From positions 62,001 to 126,000 of the forward strand of contig CAUHNN010000001.1 of NCBI GenBank assembly GCA_959607715.1: a stretch of 64,000 bases of DNA, read 5' to 3'. Below, piece after piece: positions 35,442 through 42,982 of this stretch. Position 1 is the stretch's first letter, and each line of letters starts with the position of its first letter. The stretch is from an uncultured Eggerthella sp. (GTDB lineage: Bacteria; Actinomycetota; Coriobacteriia; Coriobacteriales; Eggerthellaceae). Made by a program: the position numbers and the translations under genes. The notes under the pieces were generated by a model that made no database searches, had not been told where the DNA came from, and was given only the letters and a program-made list of their open reading frames with translations.

Positions 35442-35840
35442 CTACGACGCGTAGATCTCCTTCTCAACGACGAGGTTGTCCTTGATGTGGCCGACGAGGC
35501 GCTGCAGGGCGTCGATGCAGCGAGGCCTGATGTCGGCGCCGATGAGCACGTACATGATCGATTCCCCGACCTCAAGTCGGCCTTCGTTGAGCCACACGCG
35601 GACGTAGTGCACACCGGGCCACGTCTTCGCTTCCTCGACGATGCGCTCGAGACCGTCGGCGTCGTAAGAGAATTCTATGGCCTCGACGTCGCCAAGCCCC
35701 TCCTTCCCTTCGCGGGCGAACTGCTTGGGCGTGATGCGCACCACACCGTTGTGGGAAAGGAACATGCCGCACTGCGCGGCGCCCGGATCCTTCTTCGCCT
35801 CCGCCAGCCATTCGTCAAGAGATGGTTCGTTTTTTCCCAT
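35442..35840 (-). CDS. MoaE-like molybdopterin synthase large-subunit family protein
   Basis: Small cytosolic protein of 132 residues. The layout fits MoaE: a strand ending 'CGMFLSHNGVVRITP' near residue 24, 'IEFSYDADGLERIVEEAKT' near 55 where MoaE has its L-x-Y-E-A segment, 'VRVWLNEGRLEVGESIMYVLIGA' near 79, and a C-terminal 'LVGHIKDNLVVEKEIY' in which two lysines sit where MoaE has its active-site pair. The match is distant, and no MoaD-like partner is seen nearby, so a role outside the cofactor pathway is possible. The ATG follows AAAGGGA. Downstream neighbour of an SDR gene on the same strand, 25 bases away. Confidence 0.6.
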   Translation of the reverse strand: MGKNEPSLDEWLAEAKKDPGAAQCGMFLSHNGVVRITPKQFAREGKEGLGDVEAIEFSYDADGLERIVEEAKTWPGVHYVRVWLNEGRLEVGESIMYVLIGADIRPRCIDALQRLVGHIKDNLVVEKEIYAS

Positions 35841-35865
35841 TCGTGTCCCTTTCTTTTCAGCGGCT

Positions 35866-36624
35866 CTACAGGGTGGAGCCGAAATCGCTCACGATGATCT
35901 GACCGGTAAGGGCCCGCGACTCGTCGCTTGCCAGGAACAAGGCGATGTTCGCGATGTCCTCGGGCTGACAAGGCTGGGTCTTCAGGTTGCTGTGGGCGGC
36001 CATGGCGCCGAACATGTCGGGGTCGAGGCTGGCGGGGTCGGTCGATGCCGTCATCGGCGTTACCACGGTGCCGGGGCATATCGCGTTGCAGCGAATGCCC
36101 GCTTCTTGGAATCTGAGAGCCGTATGCTTGGTGATTCCGATCACTGCTGCCTTGGAAGCCACGTAGGCGGCCCCTCCGCACCCGAACGCACCGGCAATCG
36201 AGGCGATGTTCACGATCGAGGCTCCGCGCTCCATACGGCGGCTCACCGCGCGCATGCAGCGCATGGTGCCCTTCTGGTTCGTCTCGACGATGCGATCAAG
36301 GTCTTCGTCCTCGAAACGGTCGATCGGCTTCAGGCCCTTCTCGAGAATACCCGCGTTGTTCACGAGGATGTCGACGGAACCGAACGCCTCGAGTGCGGCC
36401 TCGACCAGCCGTTCAGGATCGCCGGGATTGGATATGTCGGTCGGGACGACAAGAGCCTCGCCTCCAACGGAGGTGATTGCCGCGGCCACCTGCTCGAGCA
36501 CTTCGCGGCGACGGGCGGTCATGACGACCTTGGCTCCCTCAGCCGCGAAAAGAGAGGCGATCGCTGCCCCTACGCCGGAATTTGCCCCCGTTACGATGGC
36601 CACTTTCCCTTTGAGCCTATCCAT
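35866..36624 (-). CDS. Short-chain dehydrogenase/reductase
   Basis: NAD(P)-dependent oxidoreductase of 252 residues, classical SDR. Cofactor motif 'TGANSGVGAAIA' at residues 12-23, 'NNAG' near 90, the catalytic Ser in 'NIASIAGAFG' near 140 and Tyr-x3-Lys in 'YVASKAAV' near 155. The segment 'RCNAICPGTVVTPM' near 180 is typical. Three arginines (A-R-R-R) after the second strand suggest NADP. The ATG follows AAAGGGGA. It forms a two-gene unit with the MoaE-like gene. Substrate unknown. Confidence 0.9.
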   Translation of the reverse strand: MDRLKGKVAIVTGANSGVGAAIASLFAAEGAKVVMTARRREVLEQVAAAITSVGGEALVVPTDISNPGDPERLVEAALEAFGSVDILVNNAGILEKGLKPIDRFEDEDLDRIVETNQKGTMRCMRAVSRRMERGASIVNIASIAGAFGCGGAAYVASKAAVIGITKHTALRFQEAGIRCNAICPGTVVTPMTASTDPASLDPDMFGAMAAHSNLKTQPCQPEDIANIALFLASDESRALTGQIIVSDFGSTL

Positions 36625-36884
36625 AGGATTCCCCTTTCACTCGACGATTACCTGCCCCGATGGTAACAACGCCCAAGCAACGATGGGGAAGAGAGGGCCG
36701 ATCGGGACTTTTGGGCACGGGGAGCGGTTGTGCTGTGCTGGCATCGAAGGAACGTGGAGGGCGACCGACGTCGGAGGGACACGGGAGCATGCGGGCTCCC
36801 ACAGACAGCGCTCGGCGCCCGCGAGCACGGGAGACGCGGAAAGAGCGCGAGCCATATAGGGTCCCGCGCATCATCTTTCGAGAA
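36625..36884. other. Gene-free gap before the tRNA terminator
   Basis: No coding region, repeat or clear regulatory signal was found. It should contain the promoter of the SDR gene on the minus strand, but no good hexamer pair was seen. Confidence 0.5.
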
Positions 36885-36918
36885 TAAAGAAACCCCGCTT
36901 CGCAGAGCGAAACGGGGT
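36885..36918 (-). terminator. Terminator of the tRNA-Arg gene
   Basis: Twelve-base arms (ACCCCGTTTCGC / GCGAAGCGGGGT on the minus strand, one mismatch) with a three-base loop are followed by TTCTTTATT, 13 bases after the tRNA CCA end. Confidence 0.8.
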
Positions 36919-36930
36919 CGAGTTTCAAAG

Positions 36931-37007
36931 TGGTGCGCCGTGAGGGATTCGAACCCCCGACGTACTGATTCGTAGTCAGTCCCTCTATCCAGCTGAGGTA
37001 ACGGCGC
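36931..37007 (-). tRNA. tRNA-Arg (anticodon ACG)
   Basis: Cloverleaf on the minus strand: acceptor GCGCCGT pairs with ACGGCGC, followed by discriminator A and an encoded CCA. D arm CCTC...GAGG. The anticodon stem ACTGA/TCAGT has loop C-T-A-C-G-A-A, so the anticodon is ACG; A34 would be edited to inosine. The T loop is TTCGAAT. Length is 77 bases including CCA. Confidence 0.97.
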
Positions 37008-37210
37008 GTTTTCAGCAAGGGATATTCTTACAGGATGCATCCCTGTTGTCAACATGAATCTCTAAAACGCTTGAAATATGATGGAATTGTGAAGACACCT
37101 TTCAGCACAGGAGAGAATCCTCGGGCGGCAATGACTCTTCGACCTGCCGTTTCGGGGGCGATTAACCAACTTTTCACAAGCTTCCCCGAATCACCTCGCT
37201 CGCCATCGCG

Positions 37211-37456
37211 TACAATCGAAGCTGTCTTGCTGCGCCTTGTCGCACCAAGAATATCTGGAATCTGAAGGAAGGATCTTACGTGAAGGTTCGAAAATCGAAA
37301 CCTCACAGTAGCTAACCTTCGGCCTTGCGATCGGCCATCATCGATCGACGATGGCCGAGGGTCATCGCGCTACGATCGATCGGGTTGCCGACGTGCCCCT
37401 ACGCCCCCTTCGGCGCTTGTCTTGTGAACGAGCAGCTTCCCTGCCCGCAAGACAAG
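37211..37456 (+). promoter_or_regulatory. Long structured leader before the MgtE_N/CBS gene
   Basis: A TACAAT box at 37211-37216 is nearly 300 bases before the next start codon. In between lie three hairpins: 37285-37302 (GGTTCGA/TCGAAACC), which competes with pairing of GAAGGTT 37282-37288 to AACCTTC 37314-37320; 37331-37358 (TCGGCCATC/GATGGCCGA); and 37416-37456 (CTTGTCTTG/CAAGACAAG). The order suggests a regulatory RNA, plausibly Mg2+-responsive given the genes. The M-box core sequence was looked for and not found. No T-tract terminator is present. Confidence 0.45.
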
Positions 37457-37509
37457 GTCGACGGCCATCGCCTTGGGTCGCATCGAGCAGCCCCGCAAGG
37501 GAGAATCGC

Positions 37510-38856
37510 ATGCTCTATCTATCTCAAATGCTCGGAGAGCCCGTCATCGACGCCAACGGCGAGAAGATCGGCTCCATTTCCGACTTGGCCATCCAAACCG
37601 GGGAAGTCTTTCCCCGCATTACCAGCCTGGCATTCCTTGGCCCGGGCAAAACGCCGTTCATGATCTCATGGCGCAAATACGTCGACTCTTTCTCGGAAGA
37701 AGAGGGCATCCGCCTCAAAGTCGACCGCACCGCCATCCGCTTCAGCTACCTTCAACCCGCCGAGGTTCTCCTCGCTCGCGATCTGCTCAATCGCCAGATC
37801 GTCGACACGCAGGGAATGAAGGTCGTGCGCGTAAACGACCTCAAGCTTTCCGTTTCCGGCTCGCAGCTGCGCCTCCTCGGCGCAGAAGTGGGCCTTCGTG
37901 GCATCCTTCGCGGACTTGCACCGTGGATCGAACGCGCCGTCTGCGCCGTCAGCGGTCTGTTCGGCAAGACGATCGACGAGCGCCTCATCGCCTGGAACTA
38001 CATGGATCTGCTCGACCGCGACCTTTCGAAGGTCCAGCTCTCGGTCAGCCACACCCGCCTCGAAGAGCTCCACCCCGCCGACATCGCCGACATCCTCGAG
38101 CAGCTCGACCCGAAACAACGTGCCGAAGTCTTCAAGCACCTTGACGACGGCCAAGCCGGCGACGCCATCGCCGAGCTTGAAGACGAGTTCCAGGCCGACA
38201 TCATCGACGAGATCGGCGAGAAGCGCGCAAGCCGCCTTCTGCGCGACATGGACCCCGACGACGCCGCCGACATCGTGGGAGACCTGCCTTACGAAAAGGC
38301 TGAAGCCCTTCTGCGCCTCATGGGCGTCGAAGACGCCGAAGGGATCCGCAAGCTCCTCGGCTACAAGGAGGACACCGCCGGCGGCCTGATGACGACCCAG
38401 TTCGTCGCCCTGAAAGGATCGAGCACCGTCGAGGAAGCGGTCGAGGTGCTGCGAGGTCTCGACGAAGACCACCCCACCGTCAACTACGTCTACGTGCTCG
38501 ACGAATACGACAAGCTCGTCGGCGTGTTGTCTCTGCGTACTCTGGTGCTTGCGCCCGACGGCTCCACCCTCGCCGCGATCATGTTCGACGAACTGATAAC
38601 CACCCTTCCCGAAACACCCGAAGACGAAGTCGCCGCCGACATCTCGAAGTACGACCTTCTTGCCATGCCGGTCGTGGACGAGGCGGGGCGCCTGCTCGGC
38701 ATCGTCACGGTCGACGACGCCATGGACGTCTTCGAAGACGACGTGGAAGAGGGGCGTTCACGCTGGTCATGGCCGCAGTTCCTCGGCACTCTCGTGGCAT
38801 TCCTCATCTTGCTCGTCCCGTACACGATCCTGCTTCTGCAGATATTCGGAAAGTAA
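37510..38856 (+). CDS. MgtE_N/CBS-domain protein with one membrane helix
   Basis: Likely cytosolic Mg2+ sensor or gating partner; 448 residues. Residues about 1-150 form two PRC-barrel-like segments ('LGEPVIDANGEKIGSISDLAI' type). Residues about 184-290 are an MgtE intracellular N domain ('LHPADIADILEQLDPKQRAEVF', Asp-rich helical repeats). Residues about 300-415 are a CBS pair. One hydrophobic helix (about 422-444) ends the protein. In MgtE channels the N and CBS domains close the pore when Mg2+ binds; here the five-helix MgtE pore is absent. The next gene, 12 bases on, is a NRAMP-related carrier, so the sensor module may act on it. The ATG at 37510 follows AAGGGAG. Confidence 0.82.
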   Translation: MLYLSQMLGEPVIDANGEKIGSISDLAIQTGEVFPRITSLAFLGPGKTPFMISWRKYVDSFSEEEGIRLKVDRTAIRFSYLQPAEVLLARDLLNRQIVDTQGMKVVRVNDLKLSVSGSQLRLLGAEVGLRGILRGLAPWIERAVCAVSGLFGKTIDERLIAWNYMDLLDRDLSKVQLSVSHTRLEELHPADIADILEQLDPKQRAEVFKHLDDGQAGDAIAELEDEFQADIIDEIGEKRASRLLRDMDPDDAADIVGDLPYEKAEALLRLMGVEDAEGIRKLLGYKEDTAGGLMTTQFVALKGSSTVEEAVEVLRGLDEDHPTVNYVYVLDEYDKLVGVLSLRTLVLAPDGSTLAAIMFDELITTLPETPEDEVAADISKYDLLAMPVVDEAGRLLGIVTVDDAMDVFEDDVEEGRSRWSWPQFLGTLVAFLILLVPYTILLLQIFGK

Positions 38857-38868
38857 CGGCGGGCGAAT

Positions 38869-40167
38869 ATGCTGTTCAAAAAATCATCCGAGAAGATCGC
38901 CGAAACCACCAACACCGCCGCCGTCGAGGAAAACGCCGCCAAGAAGCACTCACGCGCGTTCCTGATCTTGGCGGCCATGGGGCCGGGCATCGTGACCGCG
39001 ATGGCCGGCAACGATGCCGGCGGCATCTCGACGTACTCGACGGTCGGCGCGAAATTCGGCTACATGACGCTGTGGGTCATCCCCGTCATGTGCGTGCTGC
39101 TCATCGTGGTGCAGACGACCGCCACGCGCATGGGCATCGTCACCGGCAAAGGCTTTTCCGCCCTTATCCGCGAGCGCTTCGGGATCCGCTTGACGGCTCT
39201 GGCCATGCTCGCTCTGCTCATCGGCAACATCGCCACCACGTTTTCGGAATTCGCCGGCATCGCCTCGGGCATGGAAATGTTCGGCGTCCCCCGCTGGATC
39301 TCGGTTCCCATAGCTGCCGCGGCCGTATGGGGGCTTATCGTCGGCGGCAACTACAAACGCGTGCAAAACATCTTCTTGGCCCTTTCGTTCGTCTTCGTCA
39401 CCTACATCGTCGCCGCGTTCCTCGCGCAACCCAACTGGGACTTCACGCTTTTGAGCACCGTAACGCCTCAGATCAGCACCGATGTCAGTTTTCTTTCGCT
39501 TACCGTCGCGATGGTTGGCACTACCATCGCTCCCTGGATGATGTTCTTCGCTCAGAGCAACGTCGTCGAAAAGGGAGCGCGCATCGAGGACATGCCCTAC
39601 CAGCGCATCGACGCCGTCACCGGCGCCATCGCTGGCTGCGTCGTCGCCTGGTTCATCATCGTGACCACGGGCACCGTGCTGTTCCCCCAGGGAATCGAAG
39701 TCGACAGCGCTGAAGCGGCCGCAGCAGCTCTTGCGCCCTTCGCCGGCGAATACGCCAAGGTGCTGTTCGCCGTCGGCTTGGTCGCTGCCAGCCTCCTTGC
39801 CGCCTGCGTCCTGCCGCTGACGACCGCTTTCGTGATCTGCGAGGCATTCGGATGGGAAGCGGGCGTTTCCTTCAGCTGGAAGGAGGCTCCGACCTTCAAG
39901 GGCATCTTCACCTTCATCATCTGCTTGTCGGCGATCGTCATCGTCATCCCGGGACTCGATCTGATGGGGATCATGCTCACGGCTCAGTTCGTCAACGGCG
40001 TCATCCTGCCTATCCTGCTGGTCTTCATGGCGATCATCTGCACCGACCCGCTCGTCATGGGAAAGCACACCGTGTCGAGGGTCACCCGCGCTCTGCTCTA
40101 CTTCACGATCGTGGTGGTCGGCATCCTTTCGGTCATCTGCCTTGTCATGCAAGCACTGGGGGTGTAG
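38869..40167 (+). CDS. NRAMP-related magnesium/divalent metal transporter (NRMT-like)
   Basis: Membrane carrier of 432 residues and about eleven helices in the SLC11 fold. The helix-1 metal site, DPGN in Mn/Fe carriers, reads 'NDAGG' near residue 46. The helix-6 site, 'ATVMPHN' in classical members, reads 'TTIAPWMM' near residue 220, so the metal-binding Met is replaced by Ala. Loss of that Met is the recognised feature of NRAMP-related Mg2+ transporters (NRMT), including the one characterised from Eggerthella lenta. Position next to an MgtE_N/CBS protein supports Mg2+. No strong binding site precedes the ATG, so it may depend on translation of the upstream gene. Confidence 0.85.
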   Translation: MLFKKSSEKIAETTNTAAVEENAAKKHSRAFLILAAMGPGIVTAMAGNDAGGISTYSTVGAKFGYMTLWVIPVMCVLLIVVQTTATRMGIVTGKGFSALIRERFGIRLTALAMLALLIGNIATTFSEFAGIASGMEMFGVPRWISVPIAAAAVWGLIVGGNYKRVQNIFLALSFVFVTYIVAAFLAQPNWDFTLLSTVTPQISTDVSFLSLTVAMVGTTIAPWMMFFAQSNVVEKGARIEDMPYQRIDAVTGAIAGCVVAWFIIVTTGTVLFPQGIEVDSAEAAAAALAPFAGEYAKVLFAVGLVAASLLAACVLPLTTAFVICEAFGWEAGVSFSWKEAPTFKGIFTFIICLSAIVIVIPGLDLMGIMLTAQFVNGVILPILLVFMAIICTDPLVMGKHTVSRVTRALLYFTIVVVGILSVICLVMQALGV

Positions 40168-40172
40168 ACCCG

Positions 40173-40877
40173 GTGTCCACGAGTAGCCAGAGCGCCGAGA
40201 CGCGCGCTCAGCTCCGCACGGAGGCGAAAGCGCTGCGCGCATCCTTGCCTGCAGCGTATCGCGGCCACAAAAGCGCCGAGATCTGCAAGCGCCTGGCCCA
40301 AACCCTTGAGCTCACCCTCGGCATCACGGGCACCGCGCCCGACCGCGCCTTCGTTGCCGTCTATGCGGCCTTCCCCGAAGAGGTGGATCTGGAAGACTTC
40401 ATCGCCTCCTGCTACGAGCAGGGTTGCCGCGTCGCCTTCCCCTGCATGGTGCGCGACGCCTGGGGCGTCCCGGATGCTCCCGGCATCGTCCCCCTCGTGA
40501 TCGACGGCGACGAGTTCGCCGAAGACGGTCGCCACATCACCAAGCAAACCATGGAGATGCGCGAAGTCCCTCGGGGCTGCTTCGAAACCGGCGAGGTCCC
40601 TTTCATCGCCCATCCCCTCAAGCGCTTCCACCACGACGACGAGGAGCTGCAGACGTTTCCCTACGTTGCCGCTGACGAACTCACCCTGGCCATCGTGCCC
40701 GTCGTCGCCTTCGACGATAAGGGCAACCGACTCGGCTACGGCGCGGGAAACTACGACCGCTACCTCGCGCAGGTACCCGCTTCCTGCCGCACGGTCGGCG
40801 TCGCCTTCGCCGAGCAGCGCATCGAGGCCATCCCTGCCGAAAGCCACGACGTGAAACTCGCCATCCTCTCGCTCTAG
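40173..40877 (+). CDS. 5-formyltetrahydrofolate cyclo-ligase
   Basis: ATP-dependent conversion of 5-formyl-THF to 5,10-methenyl-THF; 234 residues. The C-terminal signature 'GNRLGYGAGNYDRYL' (about residues 185-199) is diagnostic, with 'PFIAHPLKRFHHDDEE'-type insertion before it making the protein somewhat longer than most (about 190-200 residues). The GTG at 40173 follows GGGGGTG by nine bases and lies five bases after the carrier's stop codon, so it is co-transcribed with the Mg2+ genes. The enzyme uses Mg-ATP, but co-expression may be incidental. Confidence 0.9.
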   Translation: MSTSSQSAETRAQLRTEAKALRASLPAAYRGHKSAEICKRLAQTLELTLGITGTAPDRAFVAVYAAFPEEVDLEDFIASCYEQGCRVAFPCMVRDAWGVPDAPGIVPLVIDGDEFAEDGRHITKQTMEMREVPRGCFETGEVPFIAHPLKRFHHDDEELQTFPYVAADELTLAIVPVVAFDDKGNRLGYGAGNYDRYLAQVPASCRTVGVAFAEQRIEAIPAESHDVKLAILSL

Positions 40878-40951
40878 CCTTTGCGCCACCAAGAGGTGCG
40901 GCCTCTTCCGACCCGTGCGCTAAAGGCCCGATCGGGCCGAAGACCCTACGC

Positions 40952-40990
40952 AAAAAGGGACTGGAACACACGAACACGCGTTCCAGCCCC
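40952..40990 (-). terminator. Terminator after the NhaC antiporter gene
   Basis: On the minus strand GGGCTGGAAC ... GTTCCAGTCCC is followed by TTTTT, about 46 bases after the antiporter stop codon. It also separates it from the convergent folate gene, after which a separate GGCCCGATCGGGCC palindrome lies at 40925-40938. Confidence 0.75.
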
Positions 40991-41035
40991 TTCGATGAAG
41001 AGCGATTCAGGCTTTAAGACCTGGCATGTTTCCCT

Positions 41036-42664
41036 TTACGCCTTCTTCTTCCCTCCGAAGAATCGGGTAGCGAACACGAAGAGCACGATCAGGACGATGC
41101 CGCCGAGCAGAGACGGCCACGGAGAAGCCGTGAAGCCCGCCACCAGGTACCCGACGAAGCAGGTGCCCGCGACGATGGTGGCGTACGGAAGCTGCGTCGC
41201 GACATGGCGCAGGTGATCGCACTTAGCGCCCGCAGACGAGAGGATCGTCGTATCGGAAATCGGCGATACGTGGTCGCCGTAGACCGCGCCGGCAAGCGTT
41301 GCGCCGATGGTTACCAAATACAGCGGATCGCCCTCGGGGAAGACGCCCAGAACGATCGGGAGGATGAGCGCGATCGTTCCCCACGAGGTACCCATGGCGA
41401 AGCCGATGAAGCCGGCGACGATGAAGATGACCGCAGGCAGCAAGCTCAACTGGAAGCCGACGCTCGTCAGGAAGGTCGAGACGAACTCGCCCGTGCCGAG
41501 CATGTAGCGGCATTCCGCGCCAAGGCTCCACGCAAGCACGAGGATCATGATGGCGCCGACCATGGAGCGAACGCCCTCGGAAGCGCCTTCAGTGAAGCCA
41601 ACCAGGGTCGTGAGCTTGCGAGGAAGGAAGAGACACGCCGCAACGACGAGGGCCACGAGCGCGCCGATGCACAAACCGGCGACAGGATCCACGCCAACGG
41701 CGGTAGCGAATTCCTCGCCCTCGAAGAAGCCGCCGACATAGAGCATGCCGACGATCGAGAACACGATCAAAGTCAGGATCGGGATGACGAGATCGTAGAC
41801 CTTGCCCTTCTCGGAAACGTTGAGGCCCTTGAACTCCTCAACCGCCCTCGGAGCGCCCTCGAGGTCGGACTGCTCGGTGACGACGGTCTCGACGTCTTCG
41901 GCATTCTTCGGCATACCGACCGACGCGACCTTCTCAAGGGCAGAGGAGCCGGAAACGACATCGCTGTACACATGGGCTTCGCAATCCCGCTGAGCCTTGC
42001 CCATCCCGAAGAAGTCCTTGCCGTAGGCGCACATCGCGAACACGAAGACGATGGTGATCAACGCATAGAAGTTGTAAGGGATAGACGCGACGAAGGTGTT
42101 GAAACCGTTTTCGCCGAGGTAGCCGCCGACGGCAACCGCCCACGAGGATACCGGCGCAATGATGCAGATAGGAGCCGCCGTCGAGTCGATGATCCACGCA
42201 AGGCGCTCGTGGCTCACGCGGAACTTGTCGGTCACGGGACGCATGACCGCACCGACGGTCAGGCAGTTGAAGTAGTCGTCGACGAAGATCACGATGCCGA
42301 GGATGGCGGTCATGACCGAGGCCATGCGCGCGCTCTTGATGCGCTTGGCGGCCCACTCCGCATAAGCGCGAGAGCCACCGGCGACGGCGATGATGACGAC
42401 GAGCGCGCCCAGCAATGCGAGGAACAATATCAATGCGCCGTTCGACGCGATCTGCTCGGCCATCAACTGCGGCAGCATGGTGAATGCGGAAATCAACTGG
42501 GCGATGCCGGCGCCTTCGAGCGTGAACTGGTAGATGACCAGACCCGACAGGATGCCCATGAGCAGCGAGGAGTACACCTCCTTCGTGATCAACGCCAAAC
42601 CGAGAGCCAGCAGGGGAGGCAGGATCGACCATGCGCCGGTCGATATGAGCTCGATGCCCTCCAT
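41036..42664 (-). CDS. nhaC: NhaC-family Na+/H+ antiporter
   Basis: Membrane antiporter of 542 residues and about twelve to thirteen helices. Family marks are 'VIFVDDYFNCLTVGAVMRPVTDK' (given as its core near residues 126-146), 'STAAPICIIAPVSSWAV' near 161 and 'GAVYGDHVSPISDTTILSSAG' near 459. A long cytosolic loop of about 70 residues lies mid-protein (about 225-295). Some family members exchange malate/lactate or amino acids rather than Na+/H+. The ATG follows AAGGAGTGG. It is a single-gene unit with a structured leader and its own terminator. Confidence 0.85.
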   Translation of the reverse strand: MEGIELISTGAWSILPPLLALGLALITKEVYSSLLMGILSGLVIYQFTLEGAGIAQLISAFTMLPQLMAEQIASNGALILFLALLGALVVIIAVAGGSRAYAEWAAKRIKSARMASVMTAILGIVIFVDDYFNCLTVGAVMRPVTDKFRVSHERLAWIIDSTAAPICIIAPVSSWAVAVGGYLGENGFNTFVASIPYNFYALITIVFVFAMCAYGKDFFGMGKAQRDCEAHVYSDVVSGSSALEKVASVGMPKNAEDVETVVTEQSDLEGAPRAVEEFKGLNVSEKGKVYDLVIPILTLIVFSIVGMLYVGGFFEGEEFATAVGVDPVAGLCIGALVALVVAACLFLPRKLTTLVGFTEGASEGVRSMVGAIMILVLAWSLGAECRYMLGTGEFVSTFLTSVGFQLSLLPAVIFIVAGFIGFAMGTSWGTIALILPIVLGVFPEGDPLYLVTIGATLAGAVYGDHVSPISDTTILSSAGAKCDHLRHVATQLPYATIVAGTCFVGYLVAGFTASPWPSLLGGIVLIVLFVFATRFFGGKKKA

Positions 42665-42714
42665 GGATCGCCACTCCTTATCTCATCCAACGGATCGAAA
42701 CAGGCCCGATCCGC

Positions 42715-42792
42715 TGAAATCGCCCCCACCCAGGCAAAGGGACATGGGCGAGGGCGATTTCAGATTCCTACAGATAAACAGAGGTGATTATA
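42715..42792 (-). promoter_or_regulatory. Promoter -10 and hairpin leader of the NhaC gene
   Basis: On the minus strand TATAAT is at 42787-42792, about 120 bases before the start codon. The transcribed leader holds a long hairpin with 10-base perfect arms TGAAATCGCC/GGCGATTTCA (42715-42762) and a second one (CGGATC/GATCCG, about 42690-42713) that ends about 25 bases before the start codon. No poly-U terminator is seen. A -35 match is weak. Confidence 0.45.
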
Positions 42793-42920
42793 CGCTAGCG
42801 TTCACAGACTCTTCACATAAGAGCCTCTCTATCCTGGCAACGGCGCGTATGACAGACGATCGACATCCTCGATGCGCTTTTCCATTCCGCCCGCCCCTCC
42901 TCCTACAGGGGTGACAGACG

Positions 42921-42950
42921 AAAAAGGTCCCGGCGCTTCGCCGGGACCTT
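42921..42950 (-). terminator. Terminator after htpG
   Basis: On the minus strand AAGGTCCCGGCG, loop, CGCCGGGACCTT is followed by TTT; it lies 33 bases after the htpG stop codon. Confidence 0.9.
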
Positions 42951-42982
42951 GAACGGTTGCTTTCAGAACAAAGGAGATGCGC

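Noticed and set aside
36617..37055. Minus-strand open frames over the tRNA-Arg gene
   Set aside because: They run through the tRNA and its terminator and show no domain or binding site.
37211..37509. M-box or manganese riboswitch before the Mg2+ unit
   Set aside because: The conserved cores of these elements could not be found; only a generic structured leader is supported.
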